DNA from: Flavobacteriaceae bacterium UBA7433
GTDB lineage: Bacteria > Bacteroidota > Bacteroidia > Flavobacteriales > Flavobacteriaceae
NCBI GenBank assembly: GCA_002477565.1
Contig: DLQL01000065.1
Location: forward strand, 1 to 11,567
Direction of reading: 5' to 3'
DNA length: 11,567 nt
Part shown: positions 1 through 7,204 of the stretch, piece by piece
Layout: every line of letters begins with the position of its first letter
How positions within the stretch are numbered: position 1 is the stretch's first letter
Position numbers and translations under genes: made by a program
The notes under the pieces: generated by a model
Seen by the model: the letters and a program-made list of their open reading frames with translations, nothing else
Databases searched by the model: none
Told to the model about the DNA's origin: nothing

Positions 1-17
1 TTAAATTTCATGACTGC

Positions 18-1088
18 TTATCGAAGGGTTCCAAATTTATAACTGCAAAAAGAAGTGTATATTTCTCCAGGATGTACGAGTGTAGAAGGGAAGTGTTGTT
101 GGTTTGGACTGTCAGGAAAATGCTGCGTTTCCAAGCAAAAAGATTCTTGAGAAAGGTAGGTTTTGTTATTTTTTCCCGGGTTGCAACCTGTGACAAAATT
201 TCCCGAATAGAACTGAACTCCTGGTTCGTTGGTATACACTTCTAAAGTTCTTCCCGATTTTTTTTCGGTAGCGATGGCTACCGGAGTTTGTGGAGCGATG
301 TCTTTGTCAAATACAAAGGTATGGTCGTAGCCCTTTGCCGCGAGTAGTTGGTCGAATTCTCGGTGCATGTCGCGGCCGATCAATTTAGGCTTTCTAAAAT
401 CCATGGGGGTGTTCGCAACGCTAGCGATTTCACCTGTTGGGATGGCATGTGTATCTGTGGGGAGGTACTGGGAGGCCATGATTGTAAGTTCGTGGTCTTC
501 AATACTTCCATTTCCAGCACCTTTGAGGTTGAAGTAAGAGTGGTTGGTCAAATTGACCACTGTAGTAGCATCGGTCGCTGCTTGGTAGTCAATTTCCAAA
601 GCATTGTCTTCCGTGAGTGTGTAGGTAACCACAACCTTCAAGTTGCCGGGGTAATTTTCTTCGCCTGCAACAGAAAGGTAGGTCAATTCAAGTTGTTGGT
701 TGCTGTGTTGCTCGACTTGCCAAACGACCTTGTCAAAACCTTTTGTCCCACCGTGCAAGTGATTGGGGGCGTTGTTGGTGGCCAAAGCATGTGTTGTGCC
801 GTCAATTTCCAAACGACCTTTGGCAATTCGATTTCCGTAGCGCCCGATGATGGCACCAAAATAAGGATTGCCCCCTTCTGTATATCCTTTCAAATCCTCA
901 TGTCCCAAAACCACATCTTCAAAATTTCCGGCCTTGTCTGGAACAAAGAGGCTGACGATTCTGCCACCGTAATTGGTGATTTGAACGACCATGCCATCAC
1001 TGTTTTTCAAGGTAAAAAGACCTACTTTTTTTCCGTCAAGTAAGCGGTCAAAACCAGCGTTTTTTACCAAGTTTTTAGAAATCTTCAT
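18..1088 (-). CDS. galM: Aldose 1-epimerase (galactose mutarotase)
   Basis: Interconverts the alpha and beta anomers of galactose, glucose and related sugars, normally feeding the Leloir pathway. The 356-residue protein has the usual length and spans the whole GalM fold. Family landmarks are visible: NYGGRI near residue 39, GRYGNRIAKG at 82-91 (substrate-binding R87), LHGG at 111-114 (H112), TNHSYFNL at 181-188 (catalytic acid H183), YDHTF at 254-258 (D255), and CLETQHFPDSPN at 318-329 (catalytic base E320). There is no signal peptide, so it should be cytosolic, unlike the secreted GalM lipoproteins also found in Bacteroidota. The ATG lies 3 nt after the stop of the upstream small gene, which suggests translational coupling as the last visible gene of the porX unit. 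No galK or galT is in view, so the physiological sugar is unknown. Confidence 0.95.
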   Translation of the reverse strand: MKISKNLVKNAGFDRLLDGKKVGLFTLKNSDGMVVQITNYGGRIVSLFVPDKAGNFEDVVLGHEDLKGYTEGGNPYFGAIIGRYGNRIAKGRLEIDGTTHALATNNAPNHLHGGTKGFDKVVWQVEQHSNQQLELTYLSVAGEENYPGNLKVVVTYTLTEDNALEIDYQAATDATTVVNLTNHSYFNLKGAGNGSIEDHELTIMASQYLPTDTHAIPTGEIASVANTPMDFRKPKLIGRDMHREFDQLLAAKGYDHTFVFDKDIAPQTPVAIATEKKSGRTLEVYTNEPGVQFYSGNFVTGCNPGKNNKTYLSQESFCLETQHFPDSPNQQHFPSTLVHPGEIYTSFCSYKFGTLR

Positions 1089-1091
1089 TTG

Positions 1092-1475
1092 TCATTTTTT
1101 TTGAATGTAAATTTCTTTAAACCTTGCGAAGGAATCACAACGTTCAATAAGCATAGAGACCAACAAATCTTTCAGTTCTCCATTTATTTGGTAGGTTTGG
1201 CAGGGGATTTTTACGTTGGTGTCGCTTTTTGAAAAATCGACATCGCTCGCTCTTAAAAGGTAGTCAATTTTCAAAGAATCCAATTGGTAAGCGCGCAACA
1301 TCTGCTGAGCTTGTATGGAAAAAAAGCGTTGTTCTTTAACGCGAATGCTTTTCAGTGTTCTCGCATCGGGACCGTAGGGGAATTCTATCTTTTTTTGTTT
1401 TGCGATAAAAAGGACGATGACGGTGCCGATAGACATTCCAACTAAAAAATAAAGGCTTCGTTTTGCAAGGTTCAT
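1092..1475 (-). CDS. Small membrane-anchored protein, DUF4258-like
   Basis: Function unknown. From the ATG at 1475 it encodes 127 residues: a short basic start, one hydrophobic segment at about residues 8-25 (likely a membrane anchor), then a soluble region of about 100 residues with an FPYGPDARTLKSIR stretch at 32-45 and DVDFSKS at 78-84. From memory, similar small proteins (N-terminal hydrophobic helix, an Arg/Lys-rich stretch, a DxDFSKS motif) annotated DUF4258 sit next to alanine dehydrogenase genes in flavobacteria. The assignment rests on that recall and on context. An upstream in-frame TTG at 1547 would add 24 residues. I prefer the ATG because it puts the hydrophobic segment at the N-terminus. 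The gene ends 3 nt before galM, and the C-terminus is coded through a run of eight A. Confidence 0.75.
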   Translation of the reverse strand: MNLAKRSLYFLVGMSIGTVIVLFIAKQKKIEFPYGPDARTLKSIRVKEQRFFSIQAQQMLRAYQLDSLKIDYLLRASDVDFSKSDTNVKIPCQTYQINGELKDLLVSMLIERCDSFARFKEIYIQKK

Positions 1476-1554
1476 ATGGCTTCTATTTGAGCTTGTAAAA
1501 ATACAATTATAGAATCGAATGAATGGTTTTTGATTTTGAAAATACAAAAGGATT

Positions 1555-2754
1555 TTACAAAATCAACAAATTGATGTCTCTAAACGGAAGGTCGAACCAT
1601 TCGGCAACGGATTTGTTGGTTAAAATTCCGTGGTAAAAGTACATGCCACTTCGCATCACTCGTTCGTTTCGGACCACTTGTTCAAGGCCTCCCTCTTCGG
1701 CGATGTGCAAAAGAAAGGGGGTGAAAATATTACTGATCGAAACGGTTGCGGTTCTCGCATAACGAGCGGGAATGTTTGGCACACAATAATGGATGATGCC
1801 GTGTTTTTCAAAAGTAGGTTTGCTGTGCGTGGTGACTTCAGAAGTTTCGATGCACCCGCCTCGATCGATGCTGACATCGACGATGACAGAACCAGGTTTC
1901 ATGACTTTTACCATTTCTTCAGTCACCACAATGGGTGCTCTTGATTTTCCGCGGATGGCACTGATGACTACGTCACAACGCATCAATGCTTTTTGCAGGG
2001 TTCTCGGTTGCAATGTGGAGGTAAATAGGGGACTCTTTGAAAATTGTTGCAATTTCCTCAATTTGGAAATGGAGTTGTCAAATACTTTGACAGAAGCTCC
2101 TAAGCCCAAGGCGGATTTGGCTGCAAATTCTCCAACAGTTCCTGCACCCAAAATCACCACTTTTGCAGGAGGTACGCCACCTATATTGCCCATCAACAGG
2201 CCGTTTCCATTTTTTTGATTGCTCATCAGTTCTGAGGCGATCAACACCGAGGCGGTACCCGCAATCTCACTAAGAGATTGCACTACAGGATATTTGCCTT
2301 CAGGGTCTCGGATATAATCGAAAGCGATGGCGGTAATTCTTTTATTGGCAAGGGCCTCAAAGTATTTTTTTGTCTGTGTTTTGAGTTGCAGCGCAGAGAC
2401 CAAAACACTTTGGGGTTTGATGTGTTCAATTTCGGCAAGGGTAGGAGGTTCAATTTTTAGAATAAGATTGCAACCGAAGACTTCTTCTGTGCTGTAGGAT
2501 ATTTTTGCTCCTGCATCCGAATAATTTTGATCGGTGTAGTTGGCTCCTTCACCAGCTCCTGTCTCTACAACAATTCGATGCCCGTTTTTGGTCATGGCAC
2601 TGACAGCATCGGGTGTCAAACAAATTCGTTTTTCTTCGAAATGTGTTTCTTTGGGGAGTCCGATAAACAAGGTTCCTTTTTCTTTTTTTACTTCCAACAT
2701 TTCCTCTTTAGGAATCAGTTCTTCTTTGCTGAAGGGCGAGTAGTGTTTGCTCAT
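1555..2754 (-). CDS. ald: Alanine dehydrogenase-like oxidoreductase (AlaDH/PNT family)
   Basis: A 399-residue protein of the alanine dehydrogenase / pyridine nucleotide transhydrogenase family, which oxidises L-alanine to pyruvate and ammonia with NAD. It has about 28 extra N-terminal residues before the family start (IGLPKE at 31-36). Retained features are R43 in the EKRICLTP stretch, K100 in LILKIEPP, the Rossmann loop GAGTVG at 203-208 with D226 at the end of the second strand (fits NAD preference), and D297 in VDVSIDRGGC. Two positions differ from classical enzymes: the active-site His of the TYLHLA motif aligns with Q123 (SALQLK), and the usual NMPGAVPRT loop reads NIPARYART at 327-335. 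I recall the same pattern in other flavobacterial proteins, so it is probably a subfamily trait, but the substrate is less certain than the annotation implies. It lies 21 nt after tsaE. Confidence 0.88.
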   Translation of the reverse strand: MSKHYSPFSKEELIPKEEMLEVKKEKGTLFIGLPKETHFEEKRICLTPDAVSAMTKNGHRIVVETGAGEGANYTDQNYSDAGAKISYSTEEVFGCNLILKIEPPTLAEIEHIKPQSVLVSALQLKTQTKKYFEALANKRITAIAFDYIRDPEGKYPVVQSLSEIAGTASVLIASELMSNQKNGNGLLMGNIGGVPPAKVVILGAGTVGEFAAKSALGLGASVKVFDNSISKLRKLQQFSKSPLFTSTLQPRTLQKALMRCDVVISAIRGKSRAPIVVTEEMVKVMKPGSVIVDVSIDRGGCIETSEVTTHSKPTFEKHGIIHYCVPNIPARYARTATVSISNIFTPFLLHIAEEGGLEQVVRNERVMRSGMYFYHGILTNKSVAEWFDLPFRDINLLIL

Positions 2755-2775
2755 TTTTGGCTCAAGTAATGGGGT

Positions 2776-3183
2776 TTAGACTATTTTGATATTGCGTGAA
2801 TTGTCTTTGTTTTTACTAAGGTGTATTTCCACACTTTCTAAAGGTAGTAAATTTTCAACACACGAAGGCCATTCGACCAAGCACCAAGCATCTCTAAGAA
2901 AATACTCTTCCATGCCAATGTCGTACGCTTCTTCTTCATTTTTGATGCGGTAGAAGTCAAAATGATAAACGGTTTCCCGAGTGTTGGTTTGGTACTCATT
3001 TACTAGTGAAAATGTGGGGGAATTGGCAATCTCTTCTACACCCAATTGCTTGGCAATCTCTTTGATCAGGGTTGTTTTGCCAAGTCCCATTTCTCCGTAA
3101 AAAAGGAGTGTTTTGTGGCTTGCTTCTTGGAGAATGGATTTTGCTATAGTTGGCAAGTCTTTTAAGGTATAGGTAAGATTCAT
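2776..3183 (-). CDS. tsaE: tRNA t6A37 biosynthesis ATPase TsaE
   Basis: TsaE is the P-loop ATPase that works with TsaB and TsaD to place threonylcarbamoyl on adenosine 37 of ANN-decoding tRNAs. The protein is 135 residues from the ATG at 3183, a normal length. Motifs: Walker A GEMGLGKT at 30-37, the switch-like NSPTF at 54-58 followed by VNEY, HFDFYR at 74-79 (the acidic metal-site motif), and CLVEWP at 101-106. A GTG at 3207 in the same frame would add 8 residues, but it lies inside the porX coding end. The ATG is the family-typical start and sits 1 nt after the porX stop (TAA-C-ATG), so the two are very likely translationally coupled. No tsaB or tsaD is in the window. Confidence 0.95.
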   Translation of the reverse strand: MNLTYTLKDLPTIAKSILQEASHKTLLFYGEMGLGKTTLIKEIAKQLGVEEIANSPTFSLVNEYQTNTRETVYHFDFYRIKNEEEAYDIGMEEYFLRDAWCLVEWPSCVENLLPLESVEIHLSKNKDNSRNIKIV

Positions 3184-3184
3184 G

Positions 3185-4732
3185 TTATTTGGGTTCAAAA
3201 ATTGCACAAGGGATGATCATTTCTTCCAAAGAAATGCCACCGTGCTGGTAGGTGTTCTTATAATATTTCACAAAGTGGTTGTAGTTGTTTGGGTAGGCAA
3301 AGAATAGGTCTTCTTTGGCAAAGACAAAGGAGCTGTTTATGTGTTGAGTAGGTAAAAAAATGTCTTTAGGCTTTTGCACTGCATATACATCTTTTTCTTG
3401 GTAAGAAAGACTTTTGCCAGTTTTGTACCTGAGGTTGGAACTGATGTTTTTATTGCCGATAATTTTGGTCGGATTTTTACTGTTGATGGTTCCGTGATCT
3501 GTTGTAATGACAAGTTGCATGCCTGCTTTGCTCGCTTTTTGAAGGGTGCTAAAGATGGGAGAGTTTTTGAACCAACTCAGGGTCAAGGAGCGGTAGGACT
3601 TTTCATTTCCTGCGAGTTCTTTGATGACGTCCAACTCAGTTTTGGAATGAGAGAGCATGTCTACAAAATTGTAGACCACTACTGAAAGCTCTTTTGTTTT
3701 GAGGCTGTTGAAGTTGTCGTCCAATTCTTGCGCTGCTTTTGAAGTGGTGATTTTGTGGTATTCGTGGGTCATTTCAGGCTGAAGTCTTTGTAGCTGAGCC
3801 GAAAGAAATTCTTTTTCGTACAGGTTTTTTCCGCCTTCATCCTCATCATTTTTCCAATATTCGGGGTGTCTTTTTTCCATGTCCAAAGGGGTGAGTCCCG
3901 AAAAGATAGCATTTCTTGCGTACTGTGTCGCTGTAGGCAAAATACTAAAATAGGAGATTTCTTTGGATTTTTTGTAAAAAGGTTGCAGGTGAGGTTCCAA
4001 AACCTTCCATTGGTCGTAACGCAAATTGTCAATCACAACCAGCAACGTTCCGCTTTTGGGGTTCATCTGAGGAAGGACAAAGTCTTTGAACAAGGTGTGG
4101 GAAAATATCGGTCGGTCTGAACTTGTGAGTAAATCCTGGTAGTTTTTTTTGATAAATTTAAAAAACAAGCTATTTGCTTCCTGCTTTTGGCTTTCTAAAA
4201 TGCCCAACATTCCTGGGTCACTGATGGTTTCGAGTTCCAATTCCCAATGCAGCAGTCGCTGGTAGATCTCAATCCATTCCTCGTAAGAATTCACAGTTGC
4301 CAGATCCATGGATATTTTTCGGAATTCTCGTTGGTACTTGGAGGTGGTTTTTTCGTTTACCAAGCGGGAGTGGTCTAAGTTCTTCTTCAGACTCAGAAGA
4401 ATTTGATGGGGGTTTACAGGTTTGATCAGGTAATCGGCAATTTTCGATCCGATGGCTTCCTCCATGATGTATTCCTCCTCGCTTTTGGTAATCATAATTA
4501 CGGGAAGATTGGGTTTTGAATTTTTGATTTCTGACAGTGTCTCAATTCCAGTAAGTCCGGGCATGTTTTCGTCTAAGAAAACAATGTCGTAGTTGTTTTC
4601 GTCAATAAGATCAATGGCATCGGCACCGTTGGTCGCTTTGGAAACAAGGTAGTTTTTAGATTCTAGAAAAAGAATGTGTGGTTTCAAAAGATCGATTTCA
4701 TCATCGACCCACAGTATGTGCATGGCATTCAT
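3185..4732 (-). CDS. porX: PorX: response regulator with PglZ domain, Type IX secretion control
   Basis: In Porphyromonas and flavobacteria PorX pairs with the histidine kinase PorY and controls Type IX secretion and gliding genes. The protein is 515 residues, close to the P. gingivalis size. The receiver domain (about 1-120) is intact: acidic pocket D10/D11/E12, phosphoacceptor D54 (FLDENMPG), T82 and K104. A helical linker (about 125-215) leads to a PglZ/alkaline-phosphatase-like domain with probable metal ligands: D235 in VVIDNLRYD, T267 or T269 in LPTATQYARN, D358 and H362 in VDMLSHS, D412/H413 in TTDHG, and H497 in QHGG. The conserved site suggests it still acts on a phosphodiester. The ATG at 4732 gives MNAMHILWVDDE; ATG 4723 is an alternative three codons in. 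The longer TTG start at 4810 would extend through the promoter region. It heads the minus-strand unit. Confidence 0.96.
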   Translation of the reverse strand: MNAMHILWVDDEIDLLKPHILFLESKNYLVSKATNGADAIDLIDENNYDIVFLDENMPGLTGIETLSEIKNSKPNLPVIMITKSEEEYIMEEAIGSKIADYLIKPVNPHQILLSLKKNLDHSRLVNEKTTSKYQREFRKISMDLATVNSYEEWIEIYQRLLHWELELETISDPGMLGILESQKQEANSLFFKFIKKNYQDLLTSSDRPIFSHTLFKDFVLPQMNPKSGTLLVVIDNLRYDQWKVLEPHLQPFYKKSKEISYFSILPTATQYARNAIFSGLTPLDMEKRHPEYWKNDEDEGGKNLYEKEFLSAQLQRLQPEMTHEYHKITTSKAAQELDDNFNSLKTKELSVVVYNFVDMLSHSKTELDVIKELAGNEKSYRSLTLSWFKNSPIFSTLQKASKAGMQLVITTDHGTINSKNPTKIIGNKNISSNLRYKTGKSLSYQEKDVYAVQKPKDIFLPTQHINSSFVFAKEDLFFAYPNNYNHFVKYYKNTYQHGGISLEEMIIPCAIFEPK

Positions 4733-4825
4733 AGCATTTTTTTGTTTTGTGTTTGAATTGTTTCTTCCGCATTCTTGCCAAAAAATCTTTTCGAGCGCCT
4801 TGTCAAACAAAGGAAGGCTCAGATT

Positions 4826-4857
4826 TAAAAATACATCCGTTCCTCGGAATTGCCAAA
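4826..4857 (-). promoter_or_regulatory. Candidate promoter for porX-tsaE-ald unit
   Basis: On the minus strand, TTTG (4854-4857) is followed after 20 nt by TATTTTTA (4826-4833). This is 7 of 8 positions to the specified Bacteroidota -7 pattern TAnnTTTG counting the free positions, with a proper -33 TTTG at near-ideal spacing. Transcription would start near 4820 and give a leader of about 85 nt before the porX ATG. This rests on pattern reading only, and the -7 box lacks the final G. Confidence 0.45.
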
Positions 4858-4863
4858 GATTGT

Positions 4864-4871
4864 TATCTTTG
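4864..4871 (+). promoter_or_regulatory. -7 box (TATCTTTG) for the HD-domain gene
   Basis: TATCTTTG is a perfect match to the Bacteroidota -7 element TAnnTTTG. Transcription would begin near 4875, about 20 nt before the proposed TTG start at 4897. No good -33 TTTG is found at the usual 17-23 nt spacing; a TTG at 4850-4852 is only 11 nt away. The element lies just outside the divergent porX promoter candidate, so the two polymerase sites would overlap. Confidence 0.5.
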
Positions 4872-4896
4872 TTTTTTTATAAAAATCCGAAATCTT

Positions 4897-6126
4897 TTGA
4901 GTGCAAAAAAAACAAACAAGTTAAAGATATTAAACGACCCAATTTACGGATTTATTACAATTCCCAATGCATTAATTTTCGATTTGATCGAGCACCGTTA
5001 TTTTCAACGTTTGAGGCGAATTTCCCAGATGGGACTTTCTTATTTGGTCTATCCAGGGGTTCATCATACTCGTTTTCATCACGCCATCGGATGCATGCAT
5101 CTGATGCAAAACGCCATTCGTACTTTGCGGGTCAAAGGAGTTGAGATTTCAGCAGCGGAAGAGACGGCTTTGAATTGTGCGATTTTACTCCACGACATTG
5201 GTCACGGTCCTTTTTCGCACGCATTGGAACACAGCATTGTGACGGGGGTCAATCACGAGGAAATTTCATTGTTGTACATGCGGGCTTTGAATGAAGAATT
5301 CGAGGGGCAGCTTTCTATGGCGATTGCTATTTTTGAAGGTAACTACCCGCGCAAGTTTATGCACCAATTGATTTCCAGTCAGTTGGATATGGACCGTTTG
5401 GACTATCTAAAGCGCGATAGTTTCTACAGTGGTGTTTCAGAAGGAAACATCAATTCTGAGCGACTGATTGCCATGCTCAATGTGGTTCATGACGAATTGG
5501 TTTTGGAAGAAAAAGGAATATATTCTGCCGAAAAATTTATTGTTGGCCGTCGCTTGATGTATTGGCAAGTCTATTTGCACAAGACGGGAGTGGTGGCAGA
5601 ACGGATGTTGGTCAATTTGTTGCGCAGAGCCAATGAACTCTCTACAAAAGGCTTTGTGCTTCCAGGAAGCAAAGCATTTCAATTCTTTTTAACAAACCAA
5701 ATATCCGATGCAAATTTTGATTCGGAAACCTTGAAAACTTTTGCAAAATTAGACGACTACGACATTTTGTCGGCCATCAAAGATTGGATCAGCCATGAGG
5801 ATGAGATCCTCTCTTCTCTTTCAAAGATGTTGATCAACAGGGAATTGTTGAAAATTGAAATTTCTCAGACCTCCATGTCTGAGAAAGAATTTGAACAATT
5901 GAAAGTTTCAAAGCAAAAAGAATTGGGCTTGTCTTCGGAGGCAATGTCCTATTTTGTTTTCAAAGATTCCATTCAAAACCAAGCGTACGATTCTTCCAAG
6001 AGCAAGATCAATATTTATTTTAAGAATGGAGATATTGCAGACATCACGGAGGCTTCTGATCAGTTGAATCTTCAGGCCTTGACCAAACCGGTGGTGAAAT
6101 ACTTCGTGTGTTATCCAAAGAAATAG
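4897..6126 (+). CDS. HD-superfamily phosphohydrolase (dNTPase/SAMHD1-like)
   Basis: A metal-dependent HD-domain phosphohydrolase resembling SAMHD1 and bacterial dNTP triphosphohydrolase-like proteins. The natural substrate is not known from sequence. From a TTG at 4897 it has 409 residues. Metal-site motifs: HTRFHHAIG at 57-65 (H62), LLHDIGHGPFSH at 97-108 (H99 and D100), and DMDRLDYLKRD at 164-174 supplying the last Asp. The rest is helical with no membrane segment, so it should be cytosolic. No ATG exists between the promoter box and the conserved domain. The TTG gives MSAKKTNKLKIL, which runs straight into the conserved NDPIYGF segment. The in-frame ATG at 4747 lies upstream of the -7 box and would encode a Cys/Phe-rich, non-domain extension. 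The gene sits 40 nt before lpxD. Confidence 0.88.
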   Translation: MSAKKTNKLKILNDPIYGFITIPNALIFDLIEHRYFQRLRRISQMGLSYLVYPGVHHTRFHHAIGCMHLMQNAIRTLRVKGVEISAAEETALNCAILLHDIGHGPFSHALEHSIVTGVNHEEISLLYMRALNEEFEGQLSMAIAIFEGNYPRKFMHQLISSQLDMDRLDYLKRDSFYSGVSEGNINSERLIAMLNVVHDELVLEEKGIYSAEKFIVGRRLMYWQVYLHKTGVVAERMLVNLLRRANELSTKGFVLPGSKAFQFFLTNQISDANFDSETLKTFAKLDDYDILSAIKDWISHEDEILSSLSKMLINRELLKIEISQTSMSEKEFEQLKVSKQKELGLSSEAMSYFVFKDSIQNQAYDSSKSKINIYFKNGDIADITEASDQLNLQALTKPVVKYFVCYPKK

Positions 6127-6127
6127 C

Positions 6128-6160
6128 TATGGCACAAGACATATTATTTTCATACTTTTG
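6128..6160 (+). promoter_or_regulatory. Candidate promoter for the lipid A operon (lpxD)
   Basis: TACTTTTG at 6153-6160 is a perfect TAnnTTTG -7 element. TATG at 6128-6131, 21 nt upstream, is a one-mismatch -33 element. The -7 box ends only 6 nt before the lpxD ATG at 6167, so the transcript would have a leader of a few bases at most. The element lies between the HD gene stop and lpxD. Confidence 0.5.
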
Positions 6161-6166
6161 CAGATA

Positions 6167-7204
6167 ATGAAATTTACAGCATCACAAATAGCCGAACTGT
6201 TAGAAGGGGAGGTTCTAGGAAATCCCAACACGGAAGTCTCAAAGCTCGCAAAAATAGAAGAAGGTGAACCCGGCTCTCTCACATTTTTGTCAAACGAAAA
6301 ATACACCCCTTTTATATACACAACTGAGGCATCAATTGCAATTGTAAATCAAACTTTTGTTCCTGAAAAAAAAGTAACACCCACCTTAATAAAAGTGACG
6401 GATGCTTACAAAGCATTTTCGACACTGTTGGCTTTTTACAACGAAGTAAAGAACAACAAAACAGGAAAAGAATCTCCCACTTTTGTAAGTGATTCCGCGA
6501 TTTTAGGAGCCGACATTTATTTGGGTGCCTTTGTGTACATTGGCCAAAATGTTCGCATTGCGGACAACGTCAAGTTGTATCCACACTGTTTTGTTGGAGA
6601 CAATGTGGTCATCGAAGAGGGGACAATCTTGTATTCAGGGGTCAAAATATATTCTGAGACAGTCGTCGGAAAGCATTGTAAAATTCATGCGGGCGCCGTA
6701 CTCGGTGCAGACGGTTTTGGCTTTGCACCCAGTACAGAGGGGGTGTATGCTGCGATTCCTCAAACAGGAAATGTCATTGTTGAAGACGGTGTAGATATCG
6801 GTGCCAACACCACGATAGACCGAGCTACTTTAGGGGCGACGCGTATTTGTGAAGGAGTGAAATTGGACAACCTGATACAAATTGCTCACAATGTGGAGAT
6901 TGGCAAGCATACAGTGATTGCTGCTCAGACAGCTGTGGCAGGTTCTACAAAAATAGGAAGCCATTGTATGATCGGTGGACAAGTGGCAATCTCTGGTCAT
7001 TTGAGAATCGGTGACGGAGTGAAAGTACAAGGAAATACGGGGGTTACTAAGAATATAAAAGCGCATGCAACCATCAAAGGAAGTCCCGCGTTCGATGCCA
7101 AGCAGTGGAACCGTTCCTATGTGCATTTTAAAAAATTACCAGACTACGCTGAAAAAATAGCAGCATTTGAAAAAGAGATAAAAGCTTTAAAAGGAGAACA
7201 ATGA
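6167..7204 (+). CDS. lpxD: UDP-3-O-acylglucosamine N-acyltransferase LpxD
   Basis: LpxD transfers a 3-hydroxyacyl chain from acyl-ACP to the 2-amino group of UDP-3-O-acyl-glucosamine, the third step of lipid A synthesis in the cytosol. The 345-residue protein has the standard layout: an N-terminal uridine-binding domain (1 to about 105), a left-handed beta-helix of hexapeptide repeats (about 107-300), and a C-terminal helix (about 320-345). Key residues are present: GADGFGFAP at 180-188, GANTTIDRA at 212-220, catalytic base H241 in IQIAHNVEIG, and the second conserved His H278 in AISGHLRIG. The ATG at 6167 is used rather than the in-frame TTG at 6158, which lies inside the -7 box. The stop overlaps the next start (ATGA), so it is coupled to lpxC-fabZ. 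Confidence 0.95.
   Translation: MKFTASQIAELLEGEVLGNPNTEVSKLAKIEEGEPGSLTFLSNEKYTPFIYTTEASIAIVNQTFVPEKKVTPTLIKVTDAYKAFSTLLAFYNEVKNNKTGKESPTFVSDSAILGADIYLGAFVYIGQNVRIADNVKLYPHCFVGDNVVIEEGTILYSGVKIYSETVVGKHCKIHAGAVLGADGFGFAPSTEGVYAAIPQTGNVIVEDGVDIGANTTIDRATLGATRICEGVKLDNLIQIAHNVEIGKHTVIAAQTAVAGSTKIGSHCMIGGQVAISGHLRIGDGVKVQGNTGVTKNIKAHATIKGSPAFDAKQWNRSYVHFKKLPDYAEKIAAFEKEIKALKGEQ

Noticed and set aside
1..11. ATG at 9-11 on the minus strand (ATG-AAA-TTT), just after the galM stop, as the start of a next gene.
   Set aside because: Only 11 bases remain before the window edge, so nothing about a product can be supported.
348..1043. 231-codon open frame on the plus strand, antisense to galM.
   Set aside because: It is a shadow frame with no recognisable motif. 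The minus-strand frame encodes a complete GalM with all catalytic residues.
4747..4896. N-terminal extension of the HD protein from the ATG at 4747.
   Set aside because: It lies upstream of the -7 box, overlaps the porX leader, and encodes a Cys/Phe-rich stretch unlike the domain.
6158..6166. TTG start for lpxD, adding three residues.
   Set aside because: It lies inside the -7 promoter box, and the ATG at 6167 gives the family-typical MKFTA start.
7191..7196. AAGGAG as a true Shine-Dalgarno site for lpxC-fabZ.
   Set aside because: Bacteroidota make little use of such sites, the spacing to ATG is only 4 nt, and the bases also code the LpxD C-terminus. It is mentioned under the gene but not listed as a separate site.
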